Positions 42,732 to 51,815 of a DNA stretch of 64,000 nt are shown piece after piece; positions within the stretch are counted from its first letter, which is position 1, and each line of letters starts with the position of its first letter. Position numbers and translations under genes: made by a program. The notes below the pieces were generated by a model, which did no database searches, had not been told where the DNA came from, and saw only the letters and a list, made by a program, of their open reading frames with translations. The stretch is taken from positions 62,001 to 126,000 of the forward strand of contig NZ_JAPCHV010000012.1 in assembly GCF_026107645.2 (NCBI RefSeq). Reading direction: 5' to 3'. This DNA is from Flavobacterium sp. MFBS3-15. GTDB lineage: Bacteria; Bacteroidota; Bacteroidia; Flavobacteriales; Flavobacteriaceae.

Positions 42732-44003
42732 ATGACCCGATATACCACAGCAGAAGAAGCCGTAAAAATCGTACAGTCCAACCAAAGGGTATATGTACAG
42801 GCCGCGGCAGCGACGCCTTACTTCCTTACCAAAGCACTGAGTGAAAGGGCCTCAGAGCTGCGCAATGTAGAACTTTGCCATCTTCATACCGAAGGCGAAG
42901 CGCATTATGCCAATCCTGAACTGGCCGACAGTTTCCATGTGAATTCCTTTTTCATTGGCAAGAATGTGCGCCACACGCTGGCAGCAGGCAACGGATCTTA
43001 CACCCCAGTGTTCCTAAGCGAATTGCCAAACCTGTTCCGGCGTAAGATTATTGCCCTTGACGCGGCGTTCATCCATGTATCGCCCCCTGATGCCCATGGT
43101 TACTGCTCACTTGGCGTATCGGTAGAGGCAACGCTTGCCGCTATACAAAATGCAAAAACTGTAGTAGCGCAGGTCAACCCGCAAATGCCCAGGACCTTTG
43201 GCGACGGCATCATTCATGTTTCGCAAATTGATTATCTGGTGGAAGTCGATACTCCGGTGTTTTCGCACGGGCAAGGCGCTATTTCCGAAACCGAAAACAG
43301 GATCGGGCAGTATGTCGCCTCCCTCATTGATGACCGGAGCACGTTACAAATGGGTATCGGTTCCATACCGAATGCCGCGTTGTCGAACCTCAAAAACCAC
43401 AAAGACCTTGGCCTGCATACCGAAATGTTCTCCGATGGCGTTATCGACCTCATCGAGAAGGGTGTCATCAACTGCAAATACAAAGGGGTGATAAAGGGAA
43501 GGGCGCTTGCCACGTTTCTCATAGGCTCGCAAAGACTGTATGATTTCGTAAACGATAACCCATTCGTCGAAATGCGCGAATCGTCATTTGTAAACGATAC
43601 CGCACAGATACGCCGCAACCCGAAAATGGTGGCCATTAATTCGGCTATCGAGGTAGATGTGACCGGGCAGGTGTGCGCCGACTCGATTGGCATGAAAATG
43701 TATTCCGGTGTGGGTGGCCAGATGGACTTCATCAGGGGTGCCTCACTAAGCGAAGGCGGAAAGGCTATAATTGCGCTACCTTCAGTAACCAAAAACGGGG
43801 CCAGCAGGATTGTGCCTTTCCTTAAACAGGGAGCAGGAGTGGTGACTACTCGTGCCCATGCACAGTATATCATTACCGAATATGGCATTGCCGACCTTTA
43901 CGGAAAAACACTCAAGCAGCGAAACAAGGCCCTGATTGAGATTGCGCACCCTGACCATAGGGAAGCCATTGAAAAAAGCTTTCATGAAGGAGCCGCCTGC
44001 TGA
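42732..44003 (+). CDS. Acetyl-CoA hydrolase / CoA-transferase family protein
   Basis: A 423-residue protein of the 4-hydroxybutyrate CoA-transferase/acetyl-CoA hydrolase family. It has the two-domain layout, the LQMGIGSIPNAAL segment, the catalytic glutamate region HTEMFSDGVIDL, and the CoA-binding GVGGQMDFIRGA and ITEYGIADLYGKTLKQR motifs near the C-terminus. Such enzymes move CoA between acetyl-CoA and other acids or release acetate. It diverges from ccoI and carries its own CRP/FNR-type box with the same geometry as the oxidase promoters, suggesting induction at low oxygen, for example for acetate overflow or fermentation. Hydrolase and transferase activity cannot be separated from sequence. 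Confidence 0.9.
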   Translation: MTRYTTAEEAVKIVQSNQRVYVQAAAATPYFLTKALSERASELRNVELCHLHTEGEAHYANPELADSFHVNSFFIGKNVRHTLAAGNGSYTPVFLSELPNLFRRKIIALDAAFIHVSPPDAHGYCSLGVSVEATLAAIQNAKTVVAQVNPQMPRTFGDGIIHVSQIDYLVEVDTPVFSHGQGAISETENRIGQYVASLIDDRSTLQMGIGSIPNAALSNLKNHKDLGLHTEMFSDGVIDLIEKGVINCKYKGVIKGRALATFLIGSQRLYDFVNDNPFVEMRESSFVNDTAQIRRNPKMVAINSAIEVDVTGQVCADSIGMKMYSGVGGQMDFIRGASLSEGGKAIIALPSVTKNGASRIVPFLKQGAGVVTTRAHAQYIITEYGIADLYGKTLKQRNKALIEIAHPDHREAIEKSFHEGAAC

Positions 44004-44029
44004 CAACACTACCCTACGTTGCTAAAACA

Positions 44030-44056
44030 AAGCCGCACCTGTAATAGGCGCGGCTT
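44030..44056 (-). terminator. Hairpin between convergent genes, terminator on the minus strand
   Basis: AAGCCGC (44030-44036) pairs with GCGGCTT (44050-44056). On the minus strand the hairpin is followed by a T-rich TTTGTTTTAG, suited to ending transcription of the macroglobulin gene. On the plus strand no T-run follows. Confidence 0.6.
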
Positions 44057-44105
44057 GCCAACATAAATACTAAACCTAAACTTAAATAAAACTATATTTT
44101 TACGG

Positions 44106-47100
44106 CTACTCTACAACTTCTACAGCCAGGCCGTTGTTCCAGTTTTTGTGCTCATTATTATAGTACAAATAGGCCGATGAAGCTATTCCTAAATACTGTC
44201 CCGGAACCTGGGCCTTAAGGTCGATGTTTATTTTTCGTGTCTCCTGAGGCCCCATCTGCCTGAAGTACAGCACCAATTCGCTGCCAAAGATCTCGTAGTA
44301 GTCTACAATTTCTTTTTCTACCAGTTCCTTTAGCTGCCATGGCTCGGGCGACATGCCGCCAGGTATTCCAATGCGCACCAGCGGGTTATTTACCACAGAT
44401 TTAGATGTATTGGCCACCTCAGCGCTTATTCTGGCGGTTTCGCTAACCTTTACCTTATTGCTGCTAAGCGATGTCTTCAGTTCCAGCAGGCATTCCGCCG
44501 AATTATCAGGCACATAGCTCATGTAATCTACATAGAAGAGAAACGGTACCGTCCTGCCTTCCTCGATGCCAATGGTAAAGGTATTTTTACCCAAAGCAAT
44601 ATTGCCCGATGTATTTACCGCTATATTGCCCGATGCATCAAAACCGGTACTGAGGGCAACGCTGTTTACGCTGGCACTAACCTCCGGCTGGCCGGGTACG
44701 TTTTGAGCCATTTTGGCAAAGGTAGTTACGGCTTTCAGCCCCAACGCTGTTGCCTGTGTAGAGCCAAACCCTCCCCTGCTTTTGCTGGATTGTATATGAT
44801 CCAGTGCGCTAAGTAACTGCTCCGTAACCTTGCCTTCTTTCATGATGGCGAGTGCGTACAGCGACAGCCATTCCACCGTTTGCGATGTACCATAGCTGTG
44901 TACCACCGTTTGCTCTACCTTTACTTTATTGTAATCCTTTCCTTCGCTGTCGCTCCTGATGTTGCCTAACAGCTTTTTATACGAGGCAATGTCGCTGAGG
45001 TTATAAGCTGCCAACGACATCAGCGACATACGGTATATATCGCGGGTCTCCAACGCTTCGGCAAGTGCCTTTTGGTATTCATTGTCAAAGCCTTTTTCGC
45101 CAATTTCCGAAAGCACATATACTATGTAAGCGTTATTTACCTCATCTTTTATCGACGAAAAGCCATACTTGCCCTGATGCTGCCTAAAGCCGCCTTTGCC
45201 ATCTTTCCTGGAATTCAGCCACTTCACAGAGCGCTTCACCAATGCGGCATCTATGTCGATGAAATCCTTCATTTCGTGGAACTGCAGCAGCCCGTATGCC
45301 GTGAGCGCCTCATGCCCCGGATTGCCGCCATACCACTCGAAACCACCTCCTTTCGACTCATAATTCTTCAGTTTCTTATAGCCGTTTTCCAGGTAACCCA
45401 ATGCCTTTTTACGGAAGTCAGCATCCATGCCGCCTTTGGCAGTGAGCAGCTGCAACGCCATGATATTAGGATAGTTGGATGACGACACCTGCTCAAAACA
45501 CCCCGACGGTTCACGCAACATGGATTCCAGCCCGTTTGACAATTCGTTATACGGATTCACAATGAACTTCAACCCCGACTTAATGCTGTTATCCAGCGCT
45601 TTGCCTACGTTAAAACTGCCTGAAGTGCTTTTTGTTCCCGAAAATGCCAGGCTTACCGGGAAACCTTTACCATACACATCCATAAGCTTCTCAATGGTAG
45701 ATGTATAGCTGCCTGAAGTCACTTTTACCTTTACTTTCAGGCCATTGCCTGTTTTTACGGCAGTAATCGGAAAGTATACCGTGCGGGCCTCACGGGGATT
45801 AAGCGTAATGCTTTGCTTTTCAGCGGTTGCCAGGAAGTTCGGATTGCTTTCAAGTACAGCATCCACGGTAACAGCCTGTTCTGAGTTGTTTTTTAGCCAT
45901 AGTGGTATCCTTACAACGTCTTCCTGAGTGGCATATAGCGGTAGTTTCAGGTCAGATTGCATGGTTTCCAGCACGGCGTAGGAATGCTTGCCCTGCCCCA
46001 AATCTCCTTTGTAGGATGTCCCTTCTGCCACTATCGTAAAAGTAGTCGTATCGTCAGAATTATAGTACCCAAACTGTGCTTTGCCCTCCGTATTGGTTTG
46101 TACGGTGGCATTCCAGTAGATGCAATTCCTGAAGTCGGTTTTTTGCTCCGTTTGGGTATTTTTGTAGACCGGCATGTAGAATTCTGAGGATACAGAAAGG
46201 GATTTTGTGGTATGCCTTGATATGATTTTTGGGGTATAATGGTAGGATTTACCGAGCAGTATCCCGTTACCACCATTAAATTTGCTTGTCCTCACCACGA
46301 TCACGCCATTGGCACCCCTGTTCCCATATATGGCTGTCGCCCCTGCATCTTTTAAAATAGATACCGATTCTATGCTTTGAGGCGAAATTGCCCTGAAACT
46401 ATCCGCATTTAACGGTACGCCGTCGATGACAAACAGCGGCTCCACATAGCCGTTAATAGACCCATACCCCCGTAAAACCACGGTACTGTTCGCGCCCGGC
46501 TGACCTGATCCAGTAGATATATTCAGCCCGGCTACCTGACCCTGAAGGCTTTGCACAATTGATGCATTAGGCCTGCCTTCTATAGTCTTGGAGGAGATCG
46601 TGGTCACTGCCGCTGTCATATAGGAGCGCTTTTGGGTACCATACCCAATTACCACCACCTCTTCCAGTTGGTTGCTTTCTCCTTCCATGATAACTTTCCC
46701 ATCAGACACCTGCCGTACTTCGGCTATGGCAGACTTTGGCTTTTCGATAGGGGCTATCTCCCTGCTCTCCACTGCGGCCAGCTTCAGCTTACTTTTCAGC
46801 CCCGCTACTTCATTCAGGTCGGTTACCGAGTTCTTTATTGTATACTCCCGGTTCTTTTCGCTTTCAGCTACCAGCCATGCTTCCCTTTCGTAATGTGTAC
46901 GGGTAAACTTAAAATACCCTTCAGCATTGCTTTTGGTTTCGTACACCTTACCCGTATCAGAAAATAAGTATACCTTCAGCACAGCCGGATTGCCTTTGGT
47001 ATCGAGTATAAAACCTTCCACATCCGAGCTTTTTTCGGCCATTGCCGTTGCCTGTTTGCCGTCAAAAGCATTTATCTCTTCCTGTGCGAAACGCCTCCAG

Positions 47101-48647
47101 CCGTGGGTGTTGAGCAACATGTCGAGCGCCGCCAGCCTTTTCTCCAACGGCTCTTTTTCGTCGAAGTAAAATCGTGGCTCGTGGATGCTCCCTTTCAGCT
47201 CGTGGCCAAACAGCATCCAGGTCAGCAGGTTGTGCTGCTTGTCGTCAATATAACTCAGTATCTTCTCATCCACCACCGAAATGGAAAGGCTCGAAGCCAC
47301 GGGCTTGCCGTCCCTGTCTTTCGTCGTAACCGATACATTCACTTTCTCCCTGGGCAGGTAGTGCTCTTTATCGGTTTTCAGCTCAATTTTCAGGCCTTCC
47401 CTGTAATTGATAAACACCAACCTTTCGGCAACCGTTTTACCATTGGCAACCAGCGACAGGGCATACATACCCGTGGGCAGCCCCTTTGTTTTCATTGTCA
47501 ACTCATTACGTCCCTCTGATGCTTTTATGCCTACCGACTCACGCACCTTATCGCCATTGCGCACCACCATTTCACAATTTGCCGTAGCCGGAGCATATAA
47601 TACAATTTGCAATGCACCATCAATAGGCTGTACCGTAAAGGTATAGCCCGCAGCCAATGCCAACGGTAGTGCATAGTGCTGTTTGGCTTCAAAGGGTGCC
47701 GTAATCACGGCAGCATACATTTTTCCCTGCTCCGGGGTAAAGGCCACCTTGCCCATACCATCATAAAAACTGGCAAAGTCGGCTACCCTGTTGCCATGCT
47801 GGTCCTGAATGTACCCGGCCACATCCAGCTGCTTGCCAAACTCATTCTTCGCGATGAAGAATACATTAGACGGCTGCCCGGCAACATAACTGCCGCTTTC
47901 GGGCAAAAACTGCAGGTCGGCAAAGTCAAGGCTTATCGGTATGGCACGGGTAACCGATTCGCTGATGCCGTCATACTGCACCCGCACGTTCACAAGCCCA
48001 TCGTTGGATTGCAGCACTTCCGGCAATTTGAACTTTACTACGGCCTTGCCATTGGCATCGGTCGTACCGGATTGTGTGCCTATATTTTTCCCTTCTATAA
48101 GCACATCATATGCAAATGCATGCTTGCTGAGCGGCTTGTTGTCATTGCTCTTTAATGTAAAGTCAGCCTCACAGGTATCGCCAGGCCCATAGCCTTTTTT
48201 CCGGAAATCAAGTGTCATGAGCATCCGGTTCGCCGATACCTTCTGCACGAAAAAGCTCTTCTCGAAAGCCGGTTCGCCCAGCTGTTCCTGCAGTTTGGTA
48301 TATGCTTTCAGGCGGTACATGCCCCCCGGATGATTTGCTGTAAGGGTAAACGACCCCGCTGCCCCGCCCTGCGCCACCATGTAGCATTGGGTATCGAGCT
48401 TTTTGCCTGCACTGTCGTAAATCTCCACATATACGTAGTCGCTTTGCAGCGTAGGGCTGTTATCGGCATTGGCTACGTACAGCTTGTAAAAAACGGTCTC
48501 TTCGGGCAGGTAAAGCACATTGTTGAGATGTGCATATACTTTTTCCGACTGGCGCTGCTTATAGAAGGCCTGCATTTGCGATGTGCCGTTTTGTCCTGAC
48601 GCCAGGCCGGAAATCAGCAGGAATAGTATGATTGCTAAGGTTCTCAT
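44106..48647 (-). CDS. Alpha-2-macroglobulin-like protein with internal TonB-receptor plug domain
   Basis: A 1513-residue exported protein. The start at 48647 gives a clean signal peptide (cleavage after LASGQ); an in-frame extension 58 codons upstream runs into a repeat element and is rejected. Macroglobulin-type beta domains fill about residues 30-600. A carboxypeptidase-regulatory-like domain (VEGFILDTKGNPAVLKVYLF) follows, then a complete TonB-receptor plug at about 665-790 (EVVVIGYGTQKRS to YGNRGANGVIVVRTS). After this come the macroglobulin bait-like and complement-like alpha/alpha domains with a thioester motif CFEQ (Cys1050-Gln1053; usually GCGEQ) and a receptor-binding-like C-terminus. 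Macroglobulins trap proteases; the plug normally gates an outer-membrane barrel. The neighbouring gene encodes a plug-less barrel. Confidence 0.85.
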   Translation of the reverse strand: MRTLAIILFLLISGLASGQNGTSQMQAFYKQRQSEKVYAHLNNVLYLPEETVFYKLYVANADNSPTLQSDYVYVEIYDSAGKKLDTQCYMVAQGGAAGSFTLTANHPGGMYRLKAYTKLQEQLGEPAFEKSFFVQKVSANRMLMTLDFRKKGYGPGDTCEADFTLKSNDNKPLSKHAFAYDVLIEGKNIGTQSGTTDANGKAVVKFKLPEVLQSNDGLVNVRVQYDGISESVTRAIPISLDFADLQFLPESGSYVAGQPSNVFFIAKNEFGKQLDVAGYIQDQHGNRVADFASFYDGMGKVAFTPEQGKMYAAVITAPFEAKQHYALPLALAAGYTFTVQPIDGALQIVLYAPATANCEMVVRNGDKVRESVGIKASEGRNELTMKTKGLPTGMYALSLVANGKTVAERLVFINYREGLKIELKTDKEHYLPREKVNVSVTTKDRDGKPVASSLSISVVDEKILSYIDDKQHNLLTWMLFGHELKGSIHEPRFYFDEKEPLEKRLAALDMLLNTHGWRRFAQEEINAFDGKQATAMAEKSSDVEGFILDTKGNPAVLKVYLFSDTGKVYETKSNAEGYFKFTRTHYEREAWLVAESEKNREYTIKNSVTDLNEVAGLKSKLKLAAVESREIAPIEKPKSAIAEVRQVSDGKVIMEGESNQLEEVVVIGYGTQKRSYMTAAVTTISSKTIEGRPNASIVQSLQGQVAGLNISTGSGQPGANSTVVLRGYGSINGYVEPLFVIDGVPLNADSFRAISPQSIESVSILKDAGATAIYGNRGANGVIVVRTSKFNGGNGILLGKSYHYTPKIISRHTTKSLSVSSEFYMPVYKNTQTEQKTDFRNCIYWNATVQTNTEGKAQFGYYNSDDTTTFTIVAEGTSYKGDLGQGKHSYAVLETMQSDLKLPLYATQEDVVRIPLWLKNNSEQAVTVDAVLESNPNFLATAEKQSITLNPREARTVYFPITAVKTGNGLKVKVKVTSGSYTSTIEKLMDVYGKGFPVSLAFSGTKSTSGSFNVGKALDNSIKSGLKFIVNPYNELSNGLESMLREPSGCFEQVSSSNYPNIMALQLLTAKGGMDADFRKKALGYLENGYKKLKNYESKGGGFEWYGGNPGHEALTAYGLLQFHEMKDFIDIDAALVKRSVKWLNSRKDGKGGFRQHQGKYGFSSIKDEVNNAYIVYVLSEIGEKGFDNEYQKALAEALETRDIYRMSLMSLAAYNLSDIASYKKLLGNIRSDSEGKDYNKVKVEQTVVHSYGTSQTVEWLSLYALAIMKEGKVTEQLLSALDHIQSSKSRGGFGSTQATALGLKAVTTFAKMAQNVPGQPEVSASVNSVALSTGFDASGNIAVNTSGNIALGKNTFTIGIEEGRTVPFLFYVDYMSYVPDNSAECLLELKTSLSSNKVKVSETARISAEVANTSKSVVNNPLVRIGIPGGMSPEPWQLKELVEKEIVDYYEIFGSELVLYFRQMGPQETRKINIDLKAQVPGQYLGIASSAYLYYNNEHKNWNNGLAVEVVE

Positions 48648-48684
48648 GTTTTTTAGTTTTAAGGGTCTGCTTACTTTATTTCTA

Positions 48685-48849
48685 TTAACCACATAACTTG
48701 TCCCGCTGCAAGCAGGAGAGACATAGGATTTACAGCTTTGGGACGCCTTCATAGCGACACAGAGCATGAAGCTTTGCTTCATCTGGGTGACACTATGTTT
48801 CCTTATGGGTGATACAAACACTATCCTCCCTATGTACCTATGTGGTTAA
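48685..48849. repeat. 165-bp intergenic element with 11-bp perfect terminal inverted repeats
   Basis: TTAACCACATA (48685-48695) and TATGTGGTTAA (48839-48849) are exact inverted copies bounding the element. Inside, CATAGCGACAC...GTGACACTATG with ATGAAGC-TTT-GCTTCAT forms a strong hairpin (48750-48797). There is no coding capacity apart from a spurious frame extension. It may be a miniature mobile or dispersed intergenic repeat. No second full copy exists in this window. Confidence 0.55.
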
Positions 48850-48858
48850 GATGTTATT

Positions 48859-51612
48859 TTAGAATTTTACTGCTACCGAAAGCCCGTACACACGTTGCAG
48901 GGGCGAGTTGAAATAGTCCAGTCCGGACGTGTCGGCCGAATTGAACAGCGCATTATTGGCAAAGGCTGTATCGCTTTTGGACAGGATGAACACATTATTG
49001 ACAAATGCCGAAACCACCAGCCCTATGGAGCTTTTGCCGTTCTTCACACGGCCATTGTACCCTATGGTAACATTATGAAGCCTGAAAAAAGTGGCATCCT
49101 CAATGGCATCTTCGGCCACGCCGCCAACACCGTAGCGTACCCAGCGGTTTTGCGCTACGGGCAAGGACGGGTCATAAAAGCTTACCGGCTGCGTGTTGGG
49201 CTGGCCTGTTTGGGTAACGCCTTTAAACACAAAACCCGTAATATCGCGCTGCTGTGCCGTTGTCTGCGACACACCATAATAATCAAGCGTTTGCGAAGTA
49301 CCGTTCCACAAGTCGCCGCCCTGGCTCCAGTCAAATCCTAACCTTACGTAGAAGGATTTATAATTAGCCTTTGTGCCAAAGCCCAGCACAAAATCGGGAT
49401 TGGGATCACCAATGACGGCAGGCGATGCTGCCACAAGCGGGAAACCGTCATCGCCTATTACCTTGTTGCCATAGGCATCCCTTTGGTACACACTCCCAAC
49501 AATGACACCCACCGGCTGCCCTTCGATGTAGTTTTTATTGACATCGGCAAAACCCGCAAACGGTATGCGATCCAAATTGCGCGACAGGCCTGTAACCTTA
49601 TTCTTGTACATGGTGAAATTCAGGTCGTGCGTAAAATTCAGCTTGTCGTGGGTATACCGCGGATGGTCGAAAGATGCCGAAAACTCCAATCCTTTCTGCT
49701 CGTAGTTTACCGCCGGCAGCCAGGAAAATGTCCCTCCGGTGTTTACGGGGGCATACATATCGGCGACCTTTCTTTGGTAGAGCTCAAAGTTTAGCGCTAT
49801 AGGGCGGTCATAGCTCAGCCCTACAGTATATGCCTTTTCGCGGGTAGTAGTTGTAACGTCCGGCGCAAACAGTTCCTGATGGTTGCGCATCTGCTTAAAT
49901 TCGGCAAGATTGTAGGCAAGGCTGTTAAAGTACAGGTTGTTGTTTTGCAGGCCCGGCTCATACTGGCGTGCGGTGGCATTGCCATAAAGGCTGAAATTCC
50001 GGATAAGGAAGCGATTCCACCTAAAGCTGCCCGAGACCCCTCCGTATGCGGCAGCTGTATATGTGGAGGAAAAAGCGATGTCGGCACCGCCTTTAATTTC
50101 CAGTCCGTCATCATAGTCTAAAATATCCCAAAATTTGTGCGATGCATTGAGGTTCAGTCCTGCCTCGGTCCTGTCCTGTGTTTTAGCCAGGGTGTATTGT
50201 ACATCGGGCATCGCCGGATAATCGGCCGCGCTGCTGAATCCCTCACCATACTGCCTGCGGAAATCCCGCTGCCGGTGCTGCACATTCAGCCTGGCGCCAA
50301 GCTGGGTATTTCCTAAATTGTCATATACAAAATCATTTTCGAAAGTGAGAAGGCTGTATTTTTCCCTCCGGTCTGTATAGTCCGGTATGGCTACCTGCGC
50401 GGCGAAAGGGATATTTCCCCCGGTAAGCCGCATATCCGAATATTGCGGAAGCAGCTTAGCCGTATTGGTTACGTTACTCCGGCGGTAAACATCGGAGAAT
50501 GAAAGCGACAAGGCCGTATTTTTGGCAGCATCGCGGGTATTGCGTAACAGGTAATATGGGTTGTTTTCCTGGTGGCTGAAATTGCGCGGGGTGCCGTCGG
50601 GAAGCAATGTCCCCGCATTGTTGTCGAAATGCGCCGGTGTAACGGCATTGGCAAAAACCGCCTTGTTATGTATGAAGTTGGCATTGCTCAATTTGTCCTC
50701 AAAACGATTGAAATTGAAAGTACCGTTCAGGGTATGTTTTTTATAGGTCCTGTCATAGGAAAGCGTAGTGGCTAGGTCGTTGTTCTTCACTTCGGGCAGG
50801 TTGCCGGCAGCGCTCCTGTAGGTAAGATTCAGCTTCAGGTCGCCGCCCGTTGCCAATTTCAGCCTTGCGGTAAGGGCTGATTTATTTTCCGTTGAGGTTT
50901 GGAAAAAGCGGTTGGCGCCAAATACCGGTATGCGGCTGCCGGTGCCCACGGTAATGTCACCACCTGAATACCATGGCGTAGCGTTATCGCTTATGTGCAG
51001 GGTGCTGAGCTGCGGCCCCCAACTGAATGGTTCATTAGTTTCGGGGCCCTGGTACGTTACCGCGCCATTGACGCTCCTGCCCTGTGCAAAGCGGTTTTGG
51101 AAACTGCGCTCACGCATCGGTACACCGGCAAGGAATTCGGTATACAGGTCAATATACAGCCTGCTTTGGTTATAGTTGTTTATAAAATTGTACACATTGC
51201 CTTTATCCTTTTTGATCCGGATAACATTCTGCATATAATTGGGATAGGCATAGTTGGTCGTAGTGCCCGATGGCCCTGTGGGCTGCAGGGTGTCGTTTTG
51301 CTGCTTCAGGCTGTTGGCAAAGTCGCTGCTCATGATGGGCTGCACCCGCTGGCTGCCTTCGGGCGTGCCGTTGGCATTGGTGATTTTAATATACTGCGTC
51401 TGCATGCCGATGTAGCTGATTTCCAACTCCTGCCCCACCCTGACTTTAATGGAATAGTTGCCATCGATGTCCGATTGTGTGCAGGTTGTGGTATTTCGTA
51501 TGCAGATACTGGCTCCCGGTATGGGCAGTCCGGCATTGTCGGTCAATACGCCCGAGTAGTTTACCATTTGGCTGTAACCGGAAAAGAAAAATAAGAGTAA
51601 CAGATATCTCAT
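48859..51612 (-). CDS. SusC-like outer-membrane barrel protein lacking a plug domain
   Basis: A 917-residue protein with a short signal peptide (MRYLLLLFFFSGYSQ), then a carboxypeptidase-D-like domain (about 17-90: YSGVLTDNAGLPIPGASICI, DGNYSIKVRVGQELEISYIG). From about residue 120 on it is beta-barrel sequence of the SusC/RagA type (SRLYIDLYTEFLAGVPMRERSFQNRFAQG, RLHNVTIGYNGRVK near the end, C-terminal VYGLSVAVKF). The plug expected between these parts (VVVGYGxxKK ... IYGxRGANGVxxITTKKG) is absent, and no such motif occurs anywhere in the protein. The plug-bearing macroglobulin protein is encoded directly downstream. An open barrel of this size would be leaky, so a partner in trans is plausible but is inference. 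Confidence 0.82.
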   Translation of the reverse strand: MRYLLLLFFFSGYSQMVNYSGVLTDNAGLPIPGASICIRNTTTCTQSDIDGNYSIKVRVGQELEISYIGMQTQYIKITNANGTPEGSQRVQPIMSSDFANSLKQQNDTLQPTGPSGTTTNYAYPNYMQNVIRIKKDKGNVYNFINNYNQSRLYIDLYTEFLAGVPMRERSFQNRFAQGRSVNGAVTYQGPETNEPFSWGPQLSTLHISDNATPWYSGGDITVGTGSRIPVFGANRFFQTSTENKSALTARLKLATGGDLKLNLTYRSAAGNLPEVKNNDLATTLSYDRTYKKHTLNGTFNFNRFEDKLSNANFIHNKAVFANAVTPAHFDNNAGTLLPDGTPRNFSHQENNPYYLLRNTRDAAKNTALSLSFSDVYRRSNVTNTAKLLPQYSDMRLTGGNIPFAAQVAIPDYTDRREKYSLLTFENDFVYDNLGNTQLGARLNVQHRQRDFRRQYGEGFSSAADYPAMPDVQYTLAKTQDRTEAGLNLNASHKFWDILDYDDGLEIKGGADIAFSSTYTAAAYGGVSGSFRWNRFLIRNFSLYGNATARQYEPGLQNNNLYFNSLAYNLAEFKQMRNHQELFAPDVTTTTREKAYTVGLSYDRPIALNFELYQRKVADMYAPVNTGGTFSWLPAVNYEQKGLEFSASFDHPRYTHDKLNFTHDLNFTMYKNKVTGLSRNLDRIPFAGFADVNKNYIEGQPVGVIVGSVYQRDAYGNKVIGDDGFPLVAASPAVIGDPNPDFVLGFGTKANYKSFYVRLGFDWSQGGDLWNGTSQTLDYYGVSQTTAQQRDITGFVFKGVTQTGQPNTQPVSFYDPSLPVAQNRWVRYGVGGVAEDAIEDATFFRLHNVTIGYNGRVKNGKSSIGLVVSAFVNNVFILSKSDTAFANNALFNSADTSGLDYFNSPLQRVYGLSVAVKF

Positions 51613-51757
51613 GTGGCATGTGTTTACCTACTAGGATAATGAAATCAGGTAAAAGGTTGGGAGGACATCAAAATTTCATTTATTTAACAAGCCGATTCTT
51701 AATATGATTATTAAAAATACCTATAAATGGGTATACTTAAAATTTTGTTAAAATTGT

Positions 51758-51765
51758 ATATTTGT
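51758..51765 (+). promoter_or_regulatory. -7 promoter element of the giant HYR protein operon
   Basis: TATATTTG matches TAnnTTTG, 50 nt before the ATG at 51816 in an AT-rich region diverging from the barrel gene. No convincing -33 TTG was found at the normal distance. Confidence 0.5.
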
Positions 51766-51815
51766 CCCGTAAGACATAATCCCTAAACCCTCAACTAACC
51801 AAAACACAAGTTGTT

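Noticed and set aside
48648-48821. 58-codon upstream extension of the macroglobulin gene
   Set aside because: It runs through the inverted-repeat element and would hide a perfect signal peptide at the internal ATG (48647).
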